From contig DASWYB010000024.1 of the NCBI GenBank assembly GCA_036405195.1, forward strand, positions 1-5,330: a stretch of DNA of 5,330 bases, read 5' to 3'. Below are positions 1 through 4,730 of this stretch, in pieces (position 1 is the stretch's first letter; each line of letters opens with the position of its first letter). A program made the translations under genes and the position numbers. This DNA is from DASWYB01 sp036405195 (lineage in GTDB: Bacteria > Patescibacteriota > UBA1384 > 2-12-FULL-50-11 > DASWYB01). Under the pieces are notes generated by a model. It was given only the letters and a program-made list of their open reading frames with translations. It searched no databases and had not been told where the DNA came from.

Positions 1-281
1 CGTTTTGTACCCAGCCAACAGCCTTGTTCGTAACTGTCCTCGTGAGAGATGGGGTTAAAAGTGATAGTGGTACCGGTGGTTAGGTCGTACATTGAGGTGA
101 TATACCGGCCGTCCATAGGATCGAATACAATGGTAGCTTTGTATGTGCCACAGTTTGTGATTGAATCATCTGTTCGGCACGCATGCACAAAATGAACATT
201 GTAGGTTGTAAGTTTGATAACTGTTTGCAAGATGAATAAGGTTGCCGAGATATAAACAAAAGCAGAGAGTATTTTTTTCAT
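1..281 (-). CDS. Exported or membrane-anchored cysteine-containing hypothetical protein (partial, C-terminus off the window)
   Basis: This frame starts at the ATG at 281 and stays open to the window edge, giving the first 93 residues. I do not recognise the family. The N-terminus (MKKILSAFVYISATLFILQT) has a positive start and one hydrophobic stretch of about 20 residues, so it is a signal peptide or membrane anchor. The rest is polar, rich in Thr and Tyr, and looks extracytoplasmic. It contains Cys35, Cys44 and Cys88, which could form disulfides or bind a metal. The start codon overlaps the TGA stop of the upstream XRE gene (ATGA, 4 nt), and GGAG lies 5 nt before it inside that gene, so translational coupling is likely. 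It is the third gene of the DUF2975/XRE operon, which suggests a related role in signalling or the envelope, but no function can be assigned. The gene is certain as an open frame, its product unknown. Confidence 0.75.
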   Translation of the reverse strand, partial: MKKILSAFVYISATLFILQTVIKLTTYNVHFVHACRTDDSITNCGTYKATIVFDPMDGRYITSMYDLTTGTTITFNPISHEDSYEQGCWLGTK

Positions 282-490
282 CTATGCTCCGGGCGGTACT
301 CCAGGATATCTCCTGGCTGGCAATCAAGCACTTTGCAAATTGTCTCGAGTGTTGATAATCGAATGGCTTTGGCTTTTCCTGTCTTCAGAATGGAAAGGTT
401 TGCCATGGTGATGCCAACTTTTTCGGAAAGTTCCGTCAGGCTCATTTTCCGTTTAGCGAGCATAACGTCAAGGTTAATTATAATAGCCAT
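278..490 (-). CDS. Small XRE/Cro-type HTH transcriptional regulator (YozG-like)
   Basis: This 70-residue protein is almost entirely one Cro/C1-type helix-turn-helix domain. The helix pair spans about residues 17-40 (MSLTELSEKVGITMANLSIL), followed by RLSTLETICKVLDCQPGDIL, the usual closing segment in which the last helices pack on the HTH. It should bind DNA in the cytoplasm, probably as a dimer. A longer reading up to 706 exists, but the start at 490 is preferred. It has AAGGA nearby overlapping the TAA of the upstream gene, 11 nt lie between the two genes, and the HTH family normally begins this way. Known pattern: HTH proteins of this short type are commonly encoded next to DUF2975 membrane proteins, as in Bacillus YoaS/YozG, and that is exactly the arrangement here. 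It may autoregulate the promoter at 1000-1028 and may also affect the divergent gene. That regulatory target is inference. Confidence 0.9.
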   Translation of the reverse strand: MAIIINLDVMLAKRKMSLTELSEKVGITMANLSILKTGKAKAIRLSTLETICKVLDCQPGDILEYRPEHR

Positions 491-501
491 AGTTTTAATC
501 C

Positions 502-969
502 TTAGACAGTCAGGTCGTTTTCTGATTTTATCTCGAGGGCATTTTTTAGAAGCTTTTGTAGTACGCCGGCAAAGGTTGCTATCACGAATGAAGCAAAGAC
601 AATAATAAGCCCAACTGCCATGACACCTGGAGCATCGTCTTTGTCGGCAACAGTGTAGATATATGGCAAGCCAACTGCATAGAGGGCGCTGATAGTTAGG
701 GCGCAATTTCGAATATTTTTTAAGATCTGAACTGACGCATTGGAAAAGGCGGCGTGTGTATCAATGGATCCTAAAAGTTTCATCGCCTGATGGAGTGCGA
801 TAAAGAATGGTATTGCGGTCACATACATTCCCAATATAATAGGGCGATAATATCCCGAACTGTCGCCTCGAAGTCCAATAGGCAATACAAAGAGACACAG
901 AGCTAGAGCCACAAGTCCGATGAGTAAAACAGTCGTCTTGAGAATAAGAGTTGATCCTTGTTTAAGCAT
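502..969 (-). CDS. DUF2975 family four-helix membrane protein
   Basis: The 155-residue product has four hydrophobic segments at about residues 7-33, 44-67, 85-108 and 113-138. Between helices 2 and 3 is a polar stretch containing GSIDTHAAFSNASVQILKNI, and the charged tail is short. Length, topology and this loop fit the DUF2975 family (Bacillus YoaS-like), whose molecular role is not established. The family is usually found beside a short XRE regulator, and here that gene follows after 11 nt. An inferred job is a membrane sensor or modulator of that regulator. The start at 969 has GAGG 4 nt upstream and lies about 24 nt downstream of the predicted transcription start of the promoter at 1000-1028. 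It is the first gene of a three-gene operon. No truncation is visible. Family call fairly secure, function unknown. Confidence 0.85.
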   Translation of the reverse strand: MLKQGSTLILKTTVLLIGLVALALCLFVLPIGLRGDSSGYYRPIILGMYVTAIPFFIALHQAMKLLGSIDTHAAFSNASVQILKNIRNCALTISALYAVGLPYIYTVADKDDAPGVMAVGLIIVFASFVIATFAGVLQKLLKNALEIKSENDLTV

Positions 970-999
970 AATACCTCACTATTTAATTGTATTGTGCTC

Positions 1000-1028
1000 A
1001 TTCTAGTACAAAAATTATCGATTTGCAA
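1000..1028 (-). promoter_or_regulatory. Sigma-70-type promoter of the DUF2975-XRE operon
   Basis: On the minus strand, TTGCAA (1028-1023) is followed after exactly 17 nt by TAGAAT (1005-1000). The predicted transcription start is near 993, giving a leader of about 24 nt that contains the GAGG of the DUF2975 gene. The -35 hexamer is a palindrome also used by the divergent promoter. Confidence 0.75.
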
Positions 1029-1050
1029 TAAATTTATATTGATGTATAAT
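1023..1050 (+). promoter_or_regulatory. Sigma-70-type promoter of the small membrane protein gene, apparently leaderless
   Basis: TTGCAA (1023-1028), a 16-nt spacer and a perfect TATAAT (1045-1050). The first base expected to be transcribed (about 7 nt after the -10 box) is the A of the ATG at 1057, so the mRNA would have no 5' leader. It shares its -35 with the divergent operon promoter. An imperfect inverted repeat (AAAATTAT at 1011-1018, ATAAATTT at 1028-1035, 7 of 8 pairs) is centred on this site and could be an operator. AT-richness makes chance possible. Confidence 0.75.
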
Positions 1051-1056
1051 ATGCCC

Positions 1057-1353
1057 ATGACAAAAAATCCAATTATCAACGCGTTCGCTGCTCTTGTGTA
1101 TATCGCCCTTGTTGCCTCGGCAATGTATTATGGTTCCAGTTATGCGGGGGGCGAGGATAACGTTTTCGCTCCTATTGCCATGCTTTCGCTTTTTACGCTC
1201 TCGGCCGCGGTGATGGGGTATCTTTTTTTGGTGGGACCGGCTTTATTGTACTTAGAAGGTAAGAAAAAAGAAGGAATCACCTTTTTCTTGCACACGCTTG
1301 GGGCGTTTGCCGTTATTACGGCAGCAGCTTTTCTGTTGTTTGTGTTGATGTAA
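1057..1353 (+). CDS. Small three-helix membrane protein of unknown function
   Basis: The 98-residue product starts MTKNPIINAF and has hydrophobic segments at about residues 6-27, 35-60 and 74-98, with a charged loop GKKKEG (about 68-73) between the second and third. It ends almost directly after the last helix. I do not recognise a named family. Its look is that of small conserved inner-membrane proteins of uncultivated bacteria, but that is an impression and not a match. Upstream in-frame ATGs at 958, 1042 and 1051 were rejected: the first lies over the divergent gene, the second overlaps the -10 box, and the third is before the predicted transcription start. ATG 1057 has no Shine-Dalgarno and sits 6 nt after TATAAT, which fits leaderless initiation. 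It is divergent from the DUF2975 operon and could be co-regulated with it. Confidence 0.8.
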   Translation: MTKNPIINAFAALVYIALVASAMYYGSSYAGGEDNVFAPIAMLSLFTLSAAVMGYLFLVGPALLYLEGKKKEGITFFLHTLGAFAVITAAAFLLFVLM

Positions 1354-1387
1354 CGTTTATAGGGCTCCATAACTTAGGAAAAACATG

Positions 1388-1422
1388 AAATAGTGTGAGT
1401 ATTTTATTATGTAGTTTTTTTT
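1388..1422 (+). terminator. Weak candidate terminator after the small membrane protein gene
   Basis: AAATA (1388-1392) and TATTT (1400-1404) can pair across a 7-nt loop, and CAT/ATG pairing outside is interrupted. A run of eight T follows at 1415-1422, but 10 nt after the stem. The stem is AT-only and short, so only the T-run makes it worth listing. Confidence 0.3.
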
Positions 1423-1423
1423 C

Positions 1424-1452
1424 TTGGCGCTGTGCGATTTTTCCCTTACAAT
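1424..1452 (+). promoter_or_regulatory. Promoter of the MFS transporter gene
   Basis: TTGGCG (1424-1429), a 17-nt spacer and TACAAT (1447-1452). Transcription would begin near 1459, leaving a 23-nt leader that contains the Shine-Dalgarno AAAGGA (1471-1476), 5 nt before the ATG at 1482. Unlike the leaderless genes in this window, this one has a conventional start region. No clear operator repeat was seen around it. Confidence 0.65.
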
Positions 1453-1481
1453 TAATGAGGTGAAAGAACGAAAGGATAGGT

Positions 1482-3116
1482 ATGCATACAAGTAATTGGA
1501 AAAAGTGGGGAAGTTTAGTGGTATTAAGTATGGCGCTGGCGATTATTGTCATTGACACTACTCTTTTAAATGTTTCGTTGGGCACGATTATTCGTGAATT
1601 TAATACAACCATCCAAGGGATTCAGTGGGTTATTACTGCCTACGCACTCACGCTGTCGGCACTTACTATTACGGGTGGCCGATTGGGAGACTTATTTGGT
1701 CGTAAGCGGATGTTTATGCTTGGAGCCGTTATTTTTGCCGTTGGTTCGTATGTGGCTTCGATAAGTCACAACGTTCCAACCATGATACTCGGCGAGTCTA
1801 TTATTGAAGGAGTGGGAGCGGCCTTAATGATGCCAGCTACCTCTTCATTATTACTTTCGACGTTTGAAGGGCGTGAGAGAGCAATTGCTTTTGGAGTCTG
1901 GGGCGCGATTGCCGCCGCGGCCGCGGCACTCGGGCCAATTATTGGTGGATTTCTTACCACACATTACTCGTGGCGGTGGGGATTCCGTATTAACATTGTG
2001 GTCGCAGCGATCCTGTTGCTCGGGTCTATCCTAGTGAAAGAAGCGCGTGACACAAAAGAGAAGCCTTCTCTCGACTGGGGTGGCGTATTTTTGTCGTCCA
2101 TTGGATTGCTCCTGATTGTTTTTGGGGTGATTGAAGCTTCGACCTATGGCTGGTGGTTTGCTAAGTCGGCATTCACGCTTGGTTCGTTCTCTTTGCCAAC
2201 CTGGGCAGGATTATCGGTGACTCCTTATTCGATTATTCTTGGGGTCATTTTATTGGTCCTCTTTGGTCTCTGGGAACGTTACATGGAATCAAAAGGCCGC
2301 ACACCCTTAGTCTCTCTGGGAATCTTTCAGAACCAGCAGTTTGCGGCTGGTTCGGCAACAACGGCGGTGATGTCACTCTCGATGACGGGGATGATTTTTT
2401 CTCTACCGGTATTTCTTCAGGCGGTACGCGGACTCGACGCCTTCCAAACGGGCATGAGTTTGTTGCCAATGTCGCTCACCATTCTTGTTGTCGCTCCTCT
2501 ATCAGGATTCTTAAGTACCAAGTTTCGTCCGAAGTACATGATTCAACTTGGTCTTTTCCTGAACATGCTTGGAGTGCTCGTATTGCGACAGTCTATGACA
2601 GTTGATTCTACAGTTGGTCACTTAGCTCCGGGACTGATGATCTTTGGTGCTGGGCTCGGTTTGGTCATGGCTCAAATTAGCAACCTTACCCTTTCGGCTG
2701 TGCCTCTTCACTTAGCAGGGGAAGCATCGGGTATTAATAATACGCTGCGTCAACTTGGTTCAACATTAGGCTCGGCAATTATTGGCGCGGTAATGCTTTC
2801 GGCTCTCTCTGCTAACTTAGTAAATGGAATTACCGCCAGTTCAGTAATCCCAACATCAATGAAAACTGCTGTCGCACAAGAAATATCCCAACAGACAAGC
2901 GCCGTAGAGTTTGGCGGCGGTGTACAAACACGGGAAGGTATTCCTCCCGTTGTTACTGCCGAAATACATCGGATTAGTAATCAGTCGATGGTAGACGCTG
3001 CTCGGGTTACTTTTGTCTACACCGCGCTCTTTAGTTTCCTCGGTTTTCTCACTGCCTTTTCGCTCCCAAATATAAAAGCCAGTAGCCGTCAGGGGGCGCC
3101 AACGGCAGGGCATTAG
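1482..3116 (+). CDS. MFS efflux transporter, DHA2 (EmrB/QacA-like, 14-helix) family
   Basis: This 544-residue inner-membrane protein should export a hydrophobic compound in exchange for protons. Its substrate cannot be read from sequence. Helix 1 carries the DHA2 signature (VIDTTLLNVSL, Asp25). Motif A is GGRLGDLFGRKR (65-76) in the loop after helix 2. Helix 4 has EGVGAALMMP (109-118). The antiporter motif C contains ALGPIIGGF (149-157) in helix 5, followed by SWRWGFRINI (163-172). The segment WERYMESKGRTPLVSLGIF (264-282) is typical of the link before the second half, and a long polar loop (about 455-505) precedes the last helix. Length fits 14-helix members. Helix 4 normally carries a motif-B Arg about 3 residues before a Gln-Gly; here those positions read Ser106 and Glu109, which may mark a subfamily. 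The start at 1482 has AAAGGA 5 nt upstream. There is no adjacent membrane-fusion protein or TetR/MarR regulator, so it probably works alone. Confidence 0.93.
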   Translation: MHTSNWKKWGSLVVLSMALAIIVIDTTLLNVSLGTIIREFNTTIQGIQWVITAYALTLSALTITGGRLGDLFGRKRMFMLGAVIFAVGSYVASISHNVPTMILGESIIEGVGAALMMPATSSLLLSTFEGRERAIAFGVWGAIAAAAAALGPIIGGFLTTHYSWRWGFRINIVVAAILLLGSILVKEARDTKEKPSLDWGGVFLSSIGLLLIVFGVIEASTYGWWFAKSAFTLGSFSLPTWAGLSVTPYSIILGVILLVLFGLWERYMESKGRTPLVSLGIFQNQQFAAGSATTAVMSLSMTGMIFSLPVFLQAVRGLDAFQTGMSLLPMSLTILVVAPLSGFLSTKFRPKYMIQLGLFLNMLGVLVLRQSMTVDSTVGHLAPGLMIFGAGLGLVMAQISNLTLSAVPLHLAGEASGINNTLRQLGSTLGSAIIGAVMLSALSANLVNGITASSVIPTSMKTAVAQEISQQTSAVEFGGGVQTREGIPPVVTAEIHRISNQSMVDAARVTFVYTALFSFLGFLTAFSLPNIKASSRQGAPTAGH

Positions 3117-3162
3117 GAAGTCTTCCGCTCTCCTTGAGAATTCTCGTATTTCTACCAGAATG

Positions 3163-3195
3163 GCAGCGCCTGTCTTAGAGGATAGCTGCTTTTTT
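3163..3195 (+). terminator. Intrinsic terminator of the MFS gene
   Basis: GCAGC (3163-3167) pairs with GCTGC (3185-3189), and an inner CCT/AGG pairing extends the stem across a G/ATA internal loop. Six T follow directly (3190-3195). It begins about 45 nt after the MFS stop codon and ends where the next promoter starts. Confidence 0.65.
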
Positions 3196-3203
3196 GGTAT
3201 AGT
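3195..3203 (+). promoter_or_regulatory. Extended -10 promoter of the deaminase gene, apparently leaderless
   Basis: TGG immediately followed by TATAGT (3198-3203) forms an extended -10 element. There is no good -35 at the expected distance (TTAGAG at 3175-3180 is poor), which the extended -10 could offset. Six bases separate the -10 from the ATG at 3210, so transcription should begin at or next to the start codon. The TG overlaps the last T of the upstream terminator. Confidence 0.6.
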
Positions 3204-3209
3204 GGGGGC

Positions 3210-3734
3210 ATGATTACTCAGCATCAACAAGAACAGTTAATGAGAGAAGCAATTCATGAAGCGAAACGGGGAGAAAGAGAAGGCGAAGCACCGATTGGTT
3301 GTGTGTTAGCCGTCTTACAAGACGGACAGGTTGATATTGTTGCACGAGGTCATAACCAGATGAATCGTCTCCATTGTCGAGTTGCCCATGCCGAAATCAG
3401 GGCGTTCGAGAATGCTACTAATACCTCTGTCCCCGCCGTAGACTTAGACGCAGAAGGTTCTATTCTTGTTTCAACCCTAGAGCCGTGTGTTATGTGCATG
3501 GGCGCGGCAATAGAGGCTGGGGTGAAATATGTTGTCTTTGGATTATCTTCGCCGGCTGATAGTGGTACGCAGCGAGTTCAAGAAACGGTCTTTAGTCCGG
3601 AAAGTTCGCAGCCAATTGTTTTTGGTAATGTATTAGAGCGGGAATGTCGAAAACTTTTTGCAGACTGGCTGCCACAGGCAAAGAATCCGTCACAAGTATT
3701 ATTTGTGTCGCAACTGCTCGCTCTAACGTCATAG
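3210..3734 (+). CDS. Zinc-dependent nucleoside/nucleobase deaminase (CMP/dCMP deaminase fold, TadA-like)
   Basis: The 174-residue cytoplasmic protein has the full cytidine-deaminase-type zinc site. His60 and the proton-shuttling Glu62 sit in AHAEIRAF, and Cys93 and Cys96 in STLEPCVMCMGAA. Asn49 in ARGHNQMN matches the base-contacting Asn of TadA-type enzymes. By family knowledge it hydrolytically deaminates a purine or pyrimidine base, free or as a nucleoside. It does not look like a standard tRNA adenosine deaminase: the DPTAHAE segment is replaced by LHCRVAHAE. After the zinc site it reads VVFGLSSPADSGTQRVQE, a pattern I associate with a separate nucleoside deaminase group, so tadA is not assigned. 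No Shine-Dalgarno is present; the five G before the ATG are too close to act as one. Initiation is probably leaderless. It stands alone, ending 110 nt before the convergent hydroxylase stop. Confidence 0.87.
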   Translation: MITQHQQEQLMREAIHEAKRGEREGEAPIGCVLAVLQDGQVDIVARGHNQMNRLHCRVAHAEIRAFENATNTSVPAVDLDAEGSILVSTLEPCVMCMGAAIEAGVKYVVFGLSSPADSGTQRVQETVFSPESSQPIVFGNVLERECRKLFADWLPQAKNPSQVLFVSQLLALTS

Positions 3735-3761
3735 TATGGGATTCTAATGGGACACGAGAAT

Positions 3762-3799
3762 AAGAAAAGCCTCCGCAGATTGGCTGGGAGGCTTTTCTT
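3762..3799. terminator. Strong bidirectional intrinsic terminator between convergent genes
   Basis: AAGAAAAGCCTCC (3762-3774) pairs perfectly over 13 bp with GGAGGCTTTTCTT (3787-3799), with a 12-nt loop in which CAG/CTG can also pair. The A-rich outer arm on one side and the T-rich arm on the other make it work in both directions, serving the deaminase on plus and the hydroxylase on minus. GCGGAGGC just beyond (3800-3807) can compete for the same left arm. Confidence 0.85.
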
Positions 3800-3822
3800 G
3801 CGGAGGCAGAATTATGGGATGC

Positions 3823-3837
3823 GCCCTATTTTAGGGC
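3823..3837 (-). terminator. Short GC-rich hairpin just after the hydroxylase stop
   Basis: GCCCTA (3823-3828) and TAGGGC (3832-3837) form a 6-bp stem with a 3-nt loop. It begins 6 nt beyond the hydroxylase stop on the minus strand. No T-run follows on that strand, so it is more likely an mRNA-end stabiliser or accessory to the strong terminator further on than a terminator by itself. Confidence 0.35.
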
Positions 3838-3843
3838 CTTGGT

Positions 3844-4407
3844 CTATGTGCTCGGGTGAGGAGGTTCAGGTGTGGTGTTTTCGAGCCCAATCGTACCGAA
3901 CCACTCGTCGAACTTTCTGCCAGACGGGAGTATCCCGAAGTTTACCCCCGCTCGGTGATGATGGCCCCGATGGTGTTTCTCCATGGAGTGAAATAAGTCT
4001 GTTGCATAGAGTCTTCCCAAGCGGGGGCAGTGGTTGTGGAGGAGGTAGTGTACCCCTTCATAACACGTTAGGTACCCCACCGATACGACGATAACTACCT
4101 TAGTGACCAGTGACCCTAGTATCGGCTGGAGGATAAGGAGTAAGGCGATCTCAATCGCAGTTACTCCAATGACTGAAAGACTGAGCTTGTACTTGCTGGG
4201 AGGATCATGTGAGAATGCCTCTCCCATATAGTCTCCATGATGCTCGAGAAGGTGGCGGTTGGGAAGCCAAGGGAGCCACAGGTTGATAAGCCGGTTGATA
4301 CCCTTGTGGTGCATTACTGCGTGTCCTGCCCACTCGGCAAATGCAGAAAGCACGAGTGTTGTTATCACCGCGAGTAATGCAATAACCAAACGAAGAACAG
4401 ACTCCAT
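3844..4407 (-). CDS. Membrane di-iron hydroxylase of the fatty acid hydroxylase / sterol desaturase superfamily
   Basis: The 187-residue product is very rich in histidine placed as in membrane di-iron oxygenases. The clusters are EWAGHAVMHH (His29, 33, 34), RHLLEHH (His52, 56, 57), HYLLHNH (His120, 124, 126) and HSMEKHHRGHHH (His140, 145, 146, 149-151). Hydrophobic stretches at about 4-24, 75-97 and 99-119 would place these on the cytoplasmic face. The C-terminal NFGILPSGRKFDEWFGT (156-172) matches the usual family ending with an Asn-Tyr/Phe-Gly and a W/L-FGT. Known family role: O2-dependent hydroxylation or desaturation of a lipid, sterol or carotenoid. The spacing of the first two clusters also recalls beta-carotene hydroxylase (CrtZ). 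The substrate is not predictable, and an electron donor is not encoded nearby. The start at 4407 has GAGGA 7 nt upstream and a near-consensus promoter about 50 nt away. It is transcribed alone, convergent with the deaminase. Confidence 0.88.
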   Translation of the reverse strand: MESVLRLVIALLAVITTLVLSAFAEWAGHAVMHHKGINRLINLWLPWLPNRHLLEHHGDYMGEAFSHDPPSKYKLSLSVIGVTAIEIALLLILQPILGSLVTKVVIVVSVGYLTCYEGVHYLLHNHCPRLGRLYATDLFHSMEKHHRGHHHRAGVNFGILPSGRKFDEWFGTIGLENTTPEPPHPST

Positions 4408-4454
4408 ACTGAGATCCTCGGACCGAAAGGTCTATCCAAGACGGATGCATTACA

Positions 4455-4483
4455 TATATACTCTATTTGGCTGTTTTTGTCAA
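4455..4483 (-). promoter_or_regulatory. Near-consensus promoter of the hydroxylase gene
   Basis: On the minus strand, a perfect TTGACA (4483-4478), a 17-nt spacer and TATATA (4460-4455). The predicted start near 4448 gives a leader of about 40 nt that includes a 4-bp GACC/GGTC hairpin just before the GAGGA ribosome site. This is the strongest promoter by match in the window. Confidence 0.8.
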
Positions 4484-4542
4484 TTTGTTCGGTGATGCAA
4501 AGTGGGTAGTTGCGACCTAGCTTCGACGGTGGTGAGTATATT

Positions 4543-4551
4543 TGATATAAT
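4543..4551 (+). promoter_or_regulatory. Extended -10 promoter of the 49-residue gene, apparently leaderless
   Basis: TGA followed by a perfect TATAAT (4546-4551) is an extended -10 element. Six bases (AGCCAT) separate it from the ATG at 4558. The -35 region (TTCGAC at 4522-4527, 18-nt spacer) is weak. The predicted first transcribed base is the A of the start codon. Confidence 0.7.
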
Positions 4552-4557
4552 AGCCAT

Positions 4558-4707
4558 ATGAAAAAGAATAAAGCTTGGCATCACGCCAATGAACTTCCAG
4601 ACGAAGCAACGCTCCAACAGCAAATTGCTTGGCACTTAGCACACCAAAAGTATTGTGCATGCAAAGAAATTCCCAAAACAGTGCTCAAGGCACTCAAGAA
4701 AAAATAA
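4558..4707 (+). CDS. 49-residue protein with HxxHxxxCxC cluster, function unknown
   Basis: This short frame encodes a basic 49-residue protein that I cannot assign to a named family. It has a helical, Gln- and Ala-rich centre. In WHLAHQKYCAC, His26, His29, Cys33 and Cys35 form an HxxHxxxCxC cluster able to bind one metal ion such as zinc. An additional WHH occurs at residues 7-9, and the tail is lysine-rich (KALKKK). There is no signal peptide or membrane segment, so it is probably cytoplasmic; nucleic acid binding is possible given its charge. Evidence that it is real: a perfect extended -10 box 6 nt before the ATG, the same spacing as at two other genes here, and a strong terminator whose stem contains its stop codon. 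It fills the space between the divergent hydroxylase and the VOC gene as a one-gene unit. Confidence 0.75.
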   Translation: MKKNKAWHHANELPDEATLQQQIAWHLAHQKYCACKEIPKTVLKALKKK

Positions 4708-4730
4708 CGGTGACTCCACCGTTATTTTAT
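4701..4730 (+). terminator. Intrinsic terminator overlapping the stop codon of the 49-residue gene
   Basis: AAAATAACGGTG (4701-4712) and CACCGTTATTTT (4717-4728) form a perfect 12-bp stem with a 4-nt loop ACTC. The TAA stop (4705-4707) lies in the left arm. The 3' arm ends in TTATTTT, a short U-rich end, and the opposite strand has the mirror arrangement. Confidence 0.8.

Noticed and set aside
333..605. Plus-strand 90-residue frame
   Set aside because: It lies antisense over the XRE and DUF2975 genes, with no promoter or ribosome site and no recognisable domain.
491..706. N-terminal extension of the XRE frame up to 706
   Set aside because: It overlaps the DUF2975 gene on the same strand in another frame, gives a low-complexity Cys/Arg-rich peptide unlike the family, and the start at 490 has a ribosome site.
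958..1056. Upstream starts for the small membrane protein (958, 1042, 1051)
   Set aside because: They lie over the divergent gene start and the promoter; the predicted transcript begins at 1057.
1140..1612. Minus-strand frames over 1140-1370 and 1316-1612
   Set aside because: They are antisense to the membrane protein gene and the start of the MFS gene, with no initiation signals or family features.
1570..2469. Alternative frames inside the MFS gene (1570-1764 plus, 1766-1960 minus, 2245-2469 minus)
   Set aside because: The MFS frame carries clear motifs throughout; these are shadows with no supporting signal.
3136..3145. Palindrome GAGAATTCTC between the MFS and deaminase genes
   Set aside because: Ten bases with no extension, no second copy and a good terminator nearby; chance is enough.
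2856..3230. Minus-strand 124-residue frame across the MFS end and deaminase start
   Set aside because: It covers the terminator and promoter between two supported genes and shows no domain.
4420..4433. Small GACC/GGTC hairpin before the hydroxylase ribosome site as a riboswitch
   Set aside because: Four base pairs and a 40-nt leader are too little for a ligand-binding RNA.
3747..4495. Frames 3747-4094 plus, 4205-4450 minus and 4259-4495 plus over the hydroxylase
   Set aside because: The hydroxylase frame has the full set of histidine motifs, a ribosome site and a promoter; these overlapping frames have none.
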